Below are positions 57,587 through 64,000 of a stretch of DNA of 64,000 nucleotides, one piece after another. The notes under the pieces were generated by a model. The model saw only the letters and a program-made list of their open reading frames with translations, was not told where the DNA came from and searched no databases. The position numbers were made by a program, and so were the translations under genes. Positions within the stretch are counted from its first letter, which is position 1, and the number at the start of each line of letters is the position of its first letter. The DNA is taken from assembly GCA_016700415.1 (NCBI GenBank), contig CP065018.1, positions 2,052,001 to 2,116,000 on the forward strand, given 5' to 3'. The stretch comes from Flavobacteriales bacterium (GTDB lineage: Bacteria > Bacteroidota > Bacteroidia > Flavobacteriales_F > PHOS-HE28).

Positions 57587-58948
57587 ATGAGAACAGCAGT
57601 ACTCCTTTCCACCCTTGCGATCGCCGGCATGGCCAGCGCGCAGGTCTTCCAAAGCGGCTTTGAAGACTGGACCGGCTCCACGCCGGACGGTTGGTCCGGG
57701 TCCAAGACGAACATCCCCTCCGGCGGCGTTACCCAAGTGACGGACAACGTACACGGGGGCAGCTCCGCCGTCCGCTTGGAGAACACGACCAGCAGCCATA
57801 AGCGCTTCACCACGCAGCCCATCGCGGTAACCACCGGGCAGAACTTTGAGATCACCTTCTGGGTGCGCGGCAACGGAAATATCCGTGTGGGCTTGTTTGA
57901 CGGCCGGCCAGGCGGCAGCTCGGGCTATGCCGGTTATTCCCCATACACCGTAGTAGCCTCCCCGGACGCTTGGACCCAAGTGACCCAGAGCATCGCGGCG
58001 GCCTACGACACCACGGGCGGCGAATTCATCCTTTCCGTGCAGAGCACCGTAGCCCCGGAGCATCTGGTGGTGGACGATGTGACCATTACCGAGGCCGGCC
58101 CGCTCACCCCGGTGAGCATCTATGACATCCAGTATACCACGGACCCCAGCGGAGATTCCCCGTTGAACGGCCAGACCGTTTTGACCGGCGGCCTCGTCTC
58201 GGCGGACCTGCCCGGGGCCGGTGACGGCTACTTCGTGCAAAGCGGCAGCGGCCCGTGGTCGGGCATCTACGTGTACGATACGGACAACACACCTTCCATC
58301 GGTGACAGCATCACCTTCATGGCCTCCGTGAGCGAGTATTTCGGCATCACCGAGCTTTCGAGCCTTTCGGCTTACACGGTAGTCTCCAGCGGCAATGCGG
58401 TAGCGGCCTTCGACGTGGCCACGGGCGATGTCTCGCTTGAGCCATTGGAAAGTGTGCTGTTGCGCGTGCTGAACGCCACCTGCACAGAGGAGCCCGGTGG
58501 GGCCAACTTCGGCAAGTACAAAGTGGACGATGGCACCGGTGATGCCGTGATCGGCAAAGTGATCTACACCACCGTTCCGGATCCCTTGCTCGGGAATACC
58601 TACAACATCACCGGTGTGAACTATTACTCCTTCAGCGAATACAACATCGAGCCGCGCATGGAAAGCGATGTGGATTTCATCACCGGCATTTCCGAGGCCG
58701 GTGTGCTCTCCTCTGTTCAAGTGGGCCCGAACCCCGCCAAGAACATCCTGAACGTAAGCCTCGGCCAAGCTGCAGGGAGCCAGGTGAACTACACCCTCAC
58801 GGACATGCAGGGCCGCACGGTCCAAAGCGGTCAGTTCTACGGCGCACACGGGCAATTGAACGTGAACGACATGGGCACGGGCCTGTACCACCTCACCTTG
58901 CGCAGCAGTGAACTGGTGAAGACCTTTGCCGTGCAAGTGGCGAAATAA
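57587..58948 (+). CDS. T9SS-secreted protein with YhcR-type OB-fold domain
   Basis: A 453-residue protein: signal MRTAVLLSTLAIAGMASAQ; an N-terminal jelly-roll (about 20-170: VFQSGFEDWTGSTPDGWSGS, FEITFWVRGNGNIRVGLFDG); an OB-fold domain (about 177-360) like that preceding nuclease domains in YhcR (SIYDIQYTTDPSGDSPLNGQ, GYFVQSGSGPWSGIYVYDTD, ITFMASVSEYFGITELSSLS); and a T9SS type A sorting domain (about 378-453: VQVGPNPAKNILNVSLGQAA, GTGLYHLTLRSSELVKTFAV). No nuclease domain is present. It would bind, but not cut, nucleic acids at the surface. Last gene of the TonB operon; followed by a strong terminator hairpin. Confidence 0.87.
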   Translation: MRTAVLLSTLAIAGMASAQVFQSGFEDWTGSTPDGWSGSKTNIPSGGVTQVTDNVHGGSSAVRLENTTSSHKRFTTQPIAVTTGQNFEITFWVRGNGNIRVGLFDGRPGGSSGYAGYSPYTVVASPDAWTQVTQSIAAAYDTTGGEFILSVQSTVAPEHLVVDDVTITEAGPLTPVSIYDIQYTTDPSGDSPLNGQTVLTGGLVSADLPGAGDGYFVQSGSGPWSGIYVYDTDNTPSIGDSITFMASVSEYFGITELSSLSAYTVVSSGNAVAAFDVATGDVSLEPLESVLLRVLNATCTEEPGGANFGKYKVDDGTGDAVIGKVIYTTVPDPLLGNTYNITGVNYYSFSEYNIEPRMESDVDFITGISEAGVLSSVQVGPNPAKNILNVSLGQAAGSQVNYTLTDMQGRTVQSGQFYGAHGQLNVNDMGTGLYHLTLRSSELVKTFAVQVAK

Positions 58949-58969
58949 GATCGTCGCATATCCCACTTT

Positions 58970-59007
58970 GGGAAGAGCCGTTCCGCGATCGCGGAACGGC
59001 TCTTCCC
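58970..59007 (+). terminator. hairpin terminator after the TonB operon
   Basis: A 38-base perfect palindrome (19-bp arms, GGGAAGAGCCGTTCCGCGA and complement) begins 22 bases after the stop of the OB-fold gene and is followed by TTGAGTTG on the plus strand. Strong stem, weak U-tract. Confidence 0.65.
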
Positions 59008-59113
59008 TTGAGTTGCAATGGCCCCTATGTACAGAACGGGCTGAACCATTGACCCTCCATCCTTGTTGCACACGGATACATCCGTTCATTGAACAAAAAG
59101 GAAGAAGAACAGC

Positions 59114-59923
59114 ATGAACAATACCGAACTCGCGATCAACAGGATAAAGGAACTCCTGCTCATCCATGGCCCGAAGGTCATCGGAGCCGTCGTGGTGCTG
59201 ATCCTCGGCCTTTGGGTGATCCGCCTGCTGGTACGCGCGATGGCCCGCATGATGGAAAAGCGCATCGTTGACCCTTCGCTGATCCCCTTCGTCCGTGGCT
59301 TAGTTGGAGCGGTTCTCAAAGTGGGCCTCATCATCAGTGTGATCCAGATGGTGGGCATCGAGACCACGAGCTTTATTGCCGTATTGGGCGCTGCGGGCCT
59401 GGCCGTCGGCATGGCGTTGAGCGGCACTTTGCAGAATTTCGCGGGCGGGGTGATGATCCTGCTCTTCAAGCCCTACAAGGCGGGCGACCTCATCGAAGCG
59501 CAGGGGCACCTGGGCACCGTACATAGCATCCAGATCTTCAACACGATCCTGAAGACGCTGGACAACAAGACGGTGATACTACCGAACGCGCCCGTCAGCA
59601 CGGGGTCCATCGTCAACTTCAGCACAGAGCCTCAACGGCGGGTGGACATGACCTTCGGCATCGGGTACGATGCCGACATCGATGCCGCCCGTGGGGCGAT
59701 CACGGAATTGATCAATGCGGACAAGCGCATCCTGAAGGATCCCGCTCCACAAGTGGTGGTGGGTGAACTGGCGGACAGTTCCGTGAACTTCACCGTGCGT
59801 GTTTGGGCCAGGTCCGAGGACTACTGGGGCGTGTTCTTCGACATGCACGAACAGGTGAAAAAGACGTTCGATGCTAAGAGCATCAGCATTCCTTTCCCGC
59901 AGATCCGGGTTCACTCGGATTAA
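59114..59923 (+). CDS. mscS: small-conductance mechanosensitive channel (MscS family)
   Basis: A 269-residue inner-membrane channel that releases solutes under hypo-osmotic stress. TM1 at about 20-42 (KVIGAVVVLILGLWVIRLLV), TM2 about 65-85, and the pore helix TM3 GAAGLAVGMALSGTLQNFAG (about 93-112), followed by the MscS beta domain (YKAGDLIEAQGHLGTVHSIQ, TILKTLDNKTVILPNAPVST) and the C-terminal alpha-beta domain ending FPQIRVHSD. Length is that of the minimal E. coli-type MscS. A purine-rich stretch (AAAAAGGAAGAAGAAC) before the ATG may serve translation start. Confidence 0.95.
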   Translation: MNNTELAINRIKELLLIHGPKVIGAVVVLILGLWVIRLLVRAMARMMEKRIVDPSLIPFVRGLVGAVLKVGLIISVIQMVGIETTSFIAVLGAAGLAVGMALSGTLQNFAGGVMILLFKPYKAGDLIEAQGHLGTVHSIQIFNTILKTLDNKTVILPNAPVSTGSIVNFSTEPQRRVDMTFGIGYDADIDAARGAITELINADKRILKDPAPQVVVGELADSSVNFTVRVWARSEDYWGVFFDMHEQVKKTFDAKSISIPFPQIRVHSD

Positions 59924-60006
59924 GGAGCATACCGCAACTCCATCAGGTCCGATACACATCGCCCCCTTCGGGAGATCCGTCACGGAAATATCGGGCGAGC
60001 TTGTGT

Positions 60007-60852
60007 TCAACGCTTTCGGACCACTATGGCGATGGCGCACATGGAGTCCTCATAGCGCCGGAAGACCTTGCGCATGGAAAGGATCCGCTTGCGGGCTTTG
60101 GGGTGCGTGAGGATGTTGAAGGCGATCTTCAAGGTGCGGAAGAAGCCTTCATCATCCATGATCCGGGCAGGTTCCAAGAGGTGCATCGGATTGATCATGA
60201 CACTTTCCACCGTGAAGCCCTCGGCCTCCAGCATGGCGGTCCATTCGGCCTGGGTAAGCGGCCGCGCGTTGACCTTTATGGTCGAGGCCAGGTCGTGCTG
60301 GATCTGCTTCTTGCCCGCTTCGGGCATGGAATCCGGCGTAAGCGCGATCTCGTGGATACCATAAAGCCCTCCCGGCCTCAGAATGCGGTAAGCCTCCCGC
60401 ACGATCTCCGCCTTCCGATGGTCCGCTTGCATGGTGAGCATGGCCTCGCCGTATACTTTATCCGCCGAACCGCTGCCCAAGGGGCTACAGCAGGCATTGC
60501 CGATCACGATCTCGCGGTCGGGACCATGGATCTTCTTCCGCAGGATGACCGCCGCTTCCTCGTTGAGCTCGACACCCGTATAGCTGCGCGGGTTCTTGGC
60601 CAAGGCGATCCCGGCGGTGAAACCGAGGCCGGGGGCGAATTCCACGATGTCATCCTGGGTTGTAATCCCCAGCTTGCCCATCAATTGCAAGGTGAGTTCC
60701 TTACCGCCGGGCCGCAGCACCTTCTTGCCCATTTTGGCCAAAAGCCAGTGGCCCTGCTCCTCGTTCAAGGTCTGGTTCGCCGTTGAACGGTGCGGTGTGA
60801 CCAACTTCGGTTCAGCGGTCGCGACCGGCTCCATTACTTCCTGTTCTTTCAT
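60007..60852 (-). CDS. class I SAM-dependent methyltransferase
   Basis: A 281-residue protein with Rossmann-type motif I DDIVEFAPGLGFTAGIALA (VEFAPGLGF), motif post-I GVELNEEAA (acidic Glu), and ADKVYGEAMLTMQADHRKAE, EAYRILRPGGLYGIHEIALT as in methyltransferase-11/25 families; C-terminal half with MINPMHLLEPARIMDDEGFF. The N-terminal about 50 residues (NQTLNEEQGHWLLAKMGKKV, LRPGGKELT) are typical for a Bacteroidota subgroup often near redox or stress regulators. Substrate unknown. ATG at 60852; a palindrome TTTGGAACAATTCCAAA lies nine bases upstream at the predicted transcription start, implying control by a dimeric regulator. Confidence 0.85.
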   Translation of the reverse strand: MKEQEVMEPVATAEPKLVTPHRSTANQTLNEEQGHWLLAKMGKKVLRPGGKELTLQLMGKLGITTQDDIVEFAPGLGFTAGIALAKNPRSYTGVELNEEAAVILRKKIHGPDREIVIGNACCSPLGSGSADKVYGEAMLTMQADHRKAEIVREAYRILRPGGLYGIHEIALTPDSMPEAGKKQIQHDLASTIKVNARPLTQAEWTAMLEAEGFTVESVMINPMHLLEPARIMDDEGFFRTLKIAFNILTHPKARKRILSMRKVFRRYEDSMCAIAIVVRKR

Positions 60853-60860
60853 TTTCCTTA

Positions 60861-60877
60861 TTTGGAACAATTCCAAA
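60861..60877. promoter_or_regulatory. palindromic operator-like site before the methyltransferase gene
   Basis: TTTGGAA-CAA-TTCCAAA, two perfect 7-base half-sites with a 3-base spacer, nine bases before the ATG at 60852. On the minus strand TACCCTTG (60878-60885, one base off TAnnTTTG) is directly upstream, so a bound dimer would cover the transcription start. Confidence 0.5.
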
Positions 60878-60900
60878 CAAGGGTAATGCCTCAACAAAAA

Positions 60901-60928
60901 GCCCGAACTGAGGATCGTCAGTTCGGGC
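60901..60928 (-). terminator. intrinsic terminator of the porP-ompA operon
   Basis: On the minus strand an 11-bp stem (GCCCGAACTGA…TCAGTTCGGGC, 6-base loop) is followed by TTTTTGTTG, a proper U-tract. Confidence 0.8.
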
Positions 60929-60935
60929 CGAAAAT

Positions 60936-60963
60936 GATGCGCCCCGGCAAGCCGGGGCGCATC
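60936..60963 (-). terminator. first of two tandem terminator hairpins
   Basis: A 13-bp perfect stem GATGCGCCCCGGC with two-base loop starts 17 bases after the OmpA stop and is followed by ATTTTCGG on the minus strand; the second hairpin (60901-60928) comes eight bases later. Confidence 0.65.
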
Positions 60964-60979
60964 TCCCATCTACCCAACC

Positions 60980-63172
60980 CTACTTCGAAAGCACCTTGAA
61001 TTCGGTACGTCGGTTCGCCTGATGCTCGGGCTCGGTGCATTTGGTGCATTCGCAGGCCTCCACAGGCTTGGTCTCGCCGTAGCCCTTGGCGATCAGCCGG
61101 TCCTTGGCGATGCCTTGTTTGATCAAATAGTCCACCGCGCTCTTGGCCCGCTTCTCGGAAAGGGACATGTTGTATGCGTCCTTGCCGCGGCAGTCCGTGT
61201 GCGAGCTGAGCTCGATCTTCACCGAGGGGTTATCGTTCAGCGTCTGCACCAGCTTGTCCAGCTCCACGGCCGCGTCCGGGCGGATGTTCCACTTGGCGAG
61301 GTCATAGTAGATGTTGTCCAAGCGTACCACCTGGTCCACTTTCAGCGGGAACAGGTTGAAGTCCGTGTGGATGATCGTATTGGTCTTGCCCTTAGTGGTG
61401 ATGCGTGCGCTCTGCTTGAAGAAGCCCTCCTTCTCCACCTTGAGGCGATAGTCCTTCTCGCCCAGAAGCGCGAACGCGTAATGTCCGTCCGGACCGGTGA
61501 GCATTTCCTCCACCACGTTACCATCAGCATCAAGAAGCTGGACTTTGGCACTGTCCAGCGGGGCCTTGGTCTCGCCGTGCATCACAATGCCCTCGGCACC
61601 GTAATCGTACTTCTCCATCTGCACCACCACGTTATCAAGGTCGTCGGTTCCGGCGTCCACCGTGGTGCTGCCTTGGCGGTAACCGTTCCGGCTGGCGCTG
61701 ATGGTGTACTTTTCACTGTATGGCAGGTCGATGGTGAAACGTCCGCCGTCCTGCATTTCCACCTTGGCCCCATCGATGAAGGCGCCTTTCGCGTCGCGGA
61801 CGTCCAGCTGTGCCTCGTCGATGCCTTCCTGTGACAGCTTGTCGACCACGATCCCTTTGATCTTTATGCGTGGAGGATGGACCGTGCAGCCGTAGATGTC
61901 AAGGCTTCCCATGCCCCCCGGGCGATCGGTGACGAAGAAGCCGGTGCTGTCGTCGGCGAGAAGCATCAGGCCCTGGTCGTTCCAGGTGGTGTTCATCGGC
62001 GTGCCCAAATTGAACACACGACCCGGCCCCGAGGCGGTGAGGCGCACGGAGAAGATGTCGTACCCGCCCAGACCGGGGTGGCCGGTGCTGCTGAAGTAGA
62101 GGGTACTGTCCTTGGTGGTGAACGGGTACATTTCACTGCCCGGGGTGTTCACCTTGCTTCCGATGTTCTTCGGTGCGCCCCATTCGCCAGCATTATCGTC
62201 GCAGTACCAGATGTCCGTGCCGCCACTTCCGCCGGGCATGTCGCTGACGAAGTAGAGCCGCTTGCCATCCGGCGAAATAGAAGGCTGGCCCACGTTGTAC
62301 TCGGGGTCGTTGTAGTCGAACGGAGTGAGGGCGCCCCATTCCGACTGCCCGAACTCACCCTTCGCTATGTCCGTGTAGTAGATACCGAGCTTCACCTCGC
62401 CATTGGAGGCCTTCAACAACTTCCCGTAGTAGTAATTGTCCCGCGTGAAATAGAGGCGTTGGCGAGTGGAGTCGAAGCTCGCCGTCCCGTCATGATAGCG
62501 GCTGTTGACGACCTTCCTCATCACCATGGGGTCTGTCGCGGTCTCACCTTTCAATAAAGCGGAATAGAGGTTCAAGAAGGGTTCGCTGTCCCATTTGTAC
62601 TTGGTCTTGCCCCCGACTCCCTCACCCCTCGCGCTGCTGAACAGGAACAGATCGTCCATCACGGCAGGGCCCAGGTCGGCCTCCGCGGAATTGATCGGGA
62701 GGGTCCGTATCGCGTCCTTCGTGCTGTCACGTTCCAGTTTCTTGAGGAACTCCCCGTTCTTCAGATATTCTTTCACCCATTCATCATCCGGTGCTTGTTC
62801 CGCGTAAGTCTTGTACCACGTGAGGGACTCCTCATACTTTCCTTGTGCGCGCAATTGATCGGCATAGGCCAGCAGGTCGTCCGGCGCGGGGCTGCCCAGG
62901 TCGATCAACCGCTTGTAGGTCTCGGCGGCCTTAGCATTGTTCCCCATCTTCTTATAGGCGAAGGCGAGCTGCCGGTAGTCGGCGGGCTGGGCCTTATTGC
63001 CGGCGACGATGTCCTCATAGACCTTCGCCATGTTGGCAAAGTCGAACACCGCGGCATACTTCTCCGCCATGAGGTGCTTGAACTTCTGCGCCTGCACGGC
63101 CGGGGATGCCAGCAGCAAAAAGGCGGTTGCGAGAATGAGGTACCGTGGGCGCATGGGAATGGATAGGTGCAT
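60980..63172 (-). CDS. OmpA-family protein with TPR and PD40 beta-propeller (PorE-like)
   Basis: A 730-residue envelope protein: signal peptide (RYLILATAFLLLASPAVQAQ), TPR part (about 30-145: PADYRQLAFAYKKMGNNAKA, GKYEESLTWYKTYAEQAPDD), a PD40/WD40-like propeller (about 165-420: PSISPDGKRLYFVSDMPGGS, TLYFSSTGHPGLGGYDIF), two CarboxypepD/CNA_B-like repeats (about 430-600) and a C-terminal OmpA peptidoglycan-binding domain (about 610-730: IYYDLAKWNIRPDAAVELDK, IELSSHTDCRGKDAYNMSLS). This is the PorE/SprE-associated OmpA architecture connected with T9SS cargo anchoring. ATG 63172 is five bases after the porP stop; ATG 63154 is an equally good start. Confidence 0.9.
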   Translation of the reverse strand: MHLSIPMRPRYLILATAFLLLASPAVQAQKFKHLMAEKYAAVFDFANMAKVYEDIVAGNKAQPADYRQLAFAYKKMGNNAKAAETYKRLIDLGSPAPDDLLAYADQLRAQGKYEESLTWYKTYAEQAPDDEWVKEYLKNGEFLKKLERDSTKDAIRTLPINSAEADLGPAVMDDLFLFSSARGEGVGGKTKYKWDSEPFLNLYSALLKGETATDPMVMRKVVNSRYHDGTASFDSTRQRLYFTRDNYYYGKLLKASNGEVKLGIYYTDIAKGEFGQSEWGALTPFDYNDPEYNVGQPSISPDGKRLYFVSDMPGGSGGTDIWYCDDNAGEWGAPKNIGSKVNTPGSEMYPFTTKDSTLYFSSTGHPGLGGYDIFSVRLTASGPGRVFNLGTPMNTTWNDQGLMLLADDSTGFFVTDRPGGMGSLDIYGCTVHPPRIKIKGIVVDKLSQEGIDEAQLDVRDAKGAFIDGAKVEMQDGGRFTIDLPYSEKYTISASRNGYRQGSTTVDAGTDDLDNVVVQMEKYDYGAEGIVMHGETKAPLDSAKVQLLDADGNVVEEMLTGPDGHYAFALLGEKDYRLKVEKEGFFKQSARITTKGKTNTIIHTDFNLFPLKVDQVVRLDNIYYDLAKWNIRPDAAVELDKLVQTLNDNPSVKIELSSHTDCRGKDAYNMSLSEKRAKSAVDYLIKQGIAKDRLIAKGYGETKPVEACECTKCTEPEHQANRRTEFKVLSK

Positions 63173-63177
63173 CTGGC

Positions 63178-64000
63178 TCAGAAGTAACGCGGTGAACGGA
63201 TCCCCTTGGCTGCATTGCCGAACTCGACGCCGAGCATGAACTCGTGGCTGCCGCCGCTATAGTTTCGCAACGGGGATAATGGGTAGTCGTAAGCATAGCC
63301 CACGGAGATCCCGTCGGTGAGGTTGTACTGGACCAAGGCTCCGATCGCATCGGTGTAGCGGTACATGGCGCCGAGCCACAGCTTGTCATAGAGCAGGAAG
63401 TTCGCGCTGAGGTCGAAGCTGATGGGCGCACCTTCCACCGCTTTCACCATGGCCGTAGGCTTGAATTTGGTGTAGGTGCCCAGATCGAACACGTAACCGC
63501 CGGTGAGGTAGTAGTGCGCCCGTTGCCCGGGTTGGCTCACGAATTGGAGCGAATCCTCATCGAAAAAGTCCGTGCGCAACACCTTCGGCGAACTGAGCCC
63601 GAGATAGAAACGGTCGCTGTACCACATCACCCCGAAGCCGAACTGCGGGTCGGTCTTCGTGCTGACGTTCTGCTGGAACACTTGGTCGTTGGCCTCCAAG
63701 GGATGCAGGTCCGCAAATTTGCCTTGGAAGAGGTTGAGGCCGCCCTTAATGCCAAAGGCCAGCTTCTGGTTGTTCCCGAGGAAGATCCTGTAGGACAGGT
63801 CCACGATCAATCCGTACTGGGTGACTGGCCCGTGCTCATCGCGCATCACCGTACCGCCCAGCCCTAAGCTCTGCACCAAGAAGGGGCTATGCACGGTGAG
63901 CGTCTGCGTGGTCGGCGCTCCCTCGAAGCCCACCCATTGGTGGCGGCTGAGCGCCTTGATGCTCACGCGGTCCGCGCTGCCCGCATAGGCCGGGTTCAAC
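63178..64000 (-). CDS. PorP/SprF-family type IX secretion membrane protein (N-terminus outside window)
   Basis: The 274 visible codons begin LNPAYAGSADRVSIKALSRH, the invariant start of mature PorP/SprF proteins (usually preceded by a signal peptide and …YMFNxxxxNPAYAG), so only about 40 residues are missing. Barrel-like strands run to the end (YAYDYPLSPLRNYSGGSHEF, MLGVEFGNAA). PorP/SprF proteins hold or receive T9SS type B cargo such as SprB; the giant type B cargo gene 10 kb away is a possible client. It is followed by the OmpA-type gene, the usual pair. Confidence 0.93.
   Translation of the reverse strand, partial: LNPAYAGSADRVSIKALSRHQWVGFEGAPTTQTLTVHSPFLVQSLGLGGTVMRDEHGPVTQYGLIVDLSYRIFLGNNQKLAFGIKGGLNLFQGKFADLHPLEANDQVFQQNVSTKTDPQFGFGVMWYSDRFYLGLSSPKVLRTDFFDEDSLQFVSQPGQRAHYYLTGGYVFDLGTYTKFKPTAMVKAVEGAPISFDLSANFLLYDKLWLGAMYRYTDAIGALVQYNLTDGISVGYAYDYPLSPLRNYSGGSHEFMLGVEFGNAAKGIRSPRYF

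Noticed and set aside
57281..59167. 628-codon minus-strand frame opposite the OB-fold T9SS gene
   Set aside because: Covers two genes and the terminator hairpin; the plus strand has signal peptide, OB fold and sorting domain.
60980..63172. Lack of a Cys-lipobox suggesting it is not PorE
   Set aside because: Absence of a lipobox alone does not exclude the OmpA/PD40 T9SS group; the domain order and PorP neighbour favour it, so I kept a PorE-like label without assigning the gene symbol.
1..64000. tRNA, rRNA or tmRNA genes
   Set aside because: No spacer shows a TPsiC-arm (GTTCRANYC) with a matching acceptor stem, and spacers are mostly short or filled with repeats.

Overview
The window looks like a chromosomal segment of a GC-rich (roughly 60 % by eye), free-living member of the Bacteroidota, most likely related to Flavobacteriales. 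The signs are: parts of the type IX secretion system (PorG, PorP/SprF, a PorE-like OmpA protein), T9SS type A and type B sorting domains, GldA, the HYC_CC_PP/TonB/HMA metal cluster, DUF4296 and DUF5689 proteins, and promoter-like TAnnTTTG boxes placed just before start codons instead of Shine-Dalgarno sequences. I see no tRNA, rRNA, CRISPR array, prophage or insertion sequence.

Layout. 1-12.7 kb holds a conserved Bacteroidota envelope cluster: a secreted protein (cut by the window edge), an esterase and pdxJ on the minus strand, then on the plus strand a CBS-ACT protein, a POTRA/barrel protein, NAD kinase, porG, isoprenyl transferase, bamA, two Skp/OmpH chaperones and murI. An AT-rich lipoprotein gene and a T9SS-domain remnant interrupt it between nadK and porG. 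12.8-16.6 kb is a minus-strand metal operon (HYC_CC_PP protein, TonB receptor, HMA protein, gamma-carbonic anhydrase). 16.9-24.1 kb has an Nfu protein, a plug-only TonB-like protein, an ECF sigma factor with its probable anti-sigma factor, L21 and L27, metK and gldA. 24.4-41.3 kb is a mosaic of single genes and short operons: a secreted EEP-family phosphohydrolase, HicAB, rsgA, Nfu/Mrp, an alkyltransferase-like protein, trmB, a glycosyltransferase with a secreted nuclease, a LuxE-like protein, tyrS, an epimerase, and dihydroorotase with Dpm1-type glycosyltransferase and DUF4296. Many spacers here carry short quasi-repetitive filler.

41.3-53.3 kb is one giant repetitive T9SS cargo gene on the minus strand. 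It has 18 nearly identical 77-residue units plus an alternating 154-residue repeat, and it is broken into five reading frames at four equivalent repeat positions. Divergent from it, 53.6-58.9 kb encodes a TonB receptor, a DUF5689 lipoprotein and an OB-fold T9SS protein. The window ends with MscS, a methyltransferase and a PorP/SprF plus OmpA/PD40 pair of the kind that accompanies large T9SS adhesins.

Taken together the region serves outer-membrane assembly (BamA, Skp, isoprenyl carrier, MurI), type IX secretion and display of surface proteins, and extracellular nucleic-acid or phosphate handling, interleaved with housekeeping genes. The points most worth checking are the recurrent CTTAAG-type breaks in the giant gene, the OB-fold TonB module, the catalytic-Cys-less MGMT homologue, the L27-HhH fusion, and filler repeats that enter coding sequence (rsgA, carbonic anhydrase).
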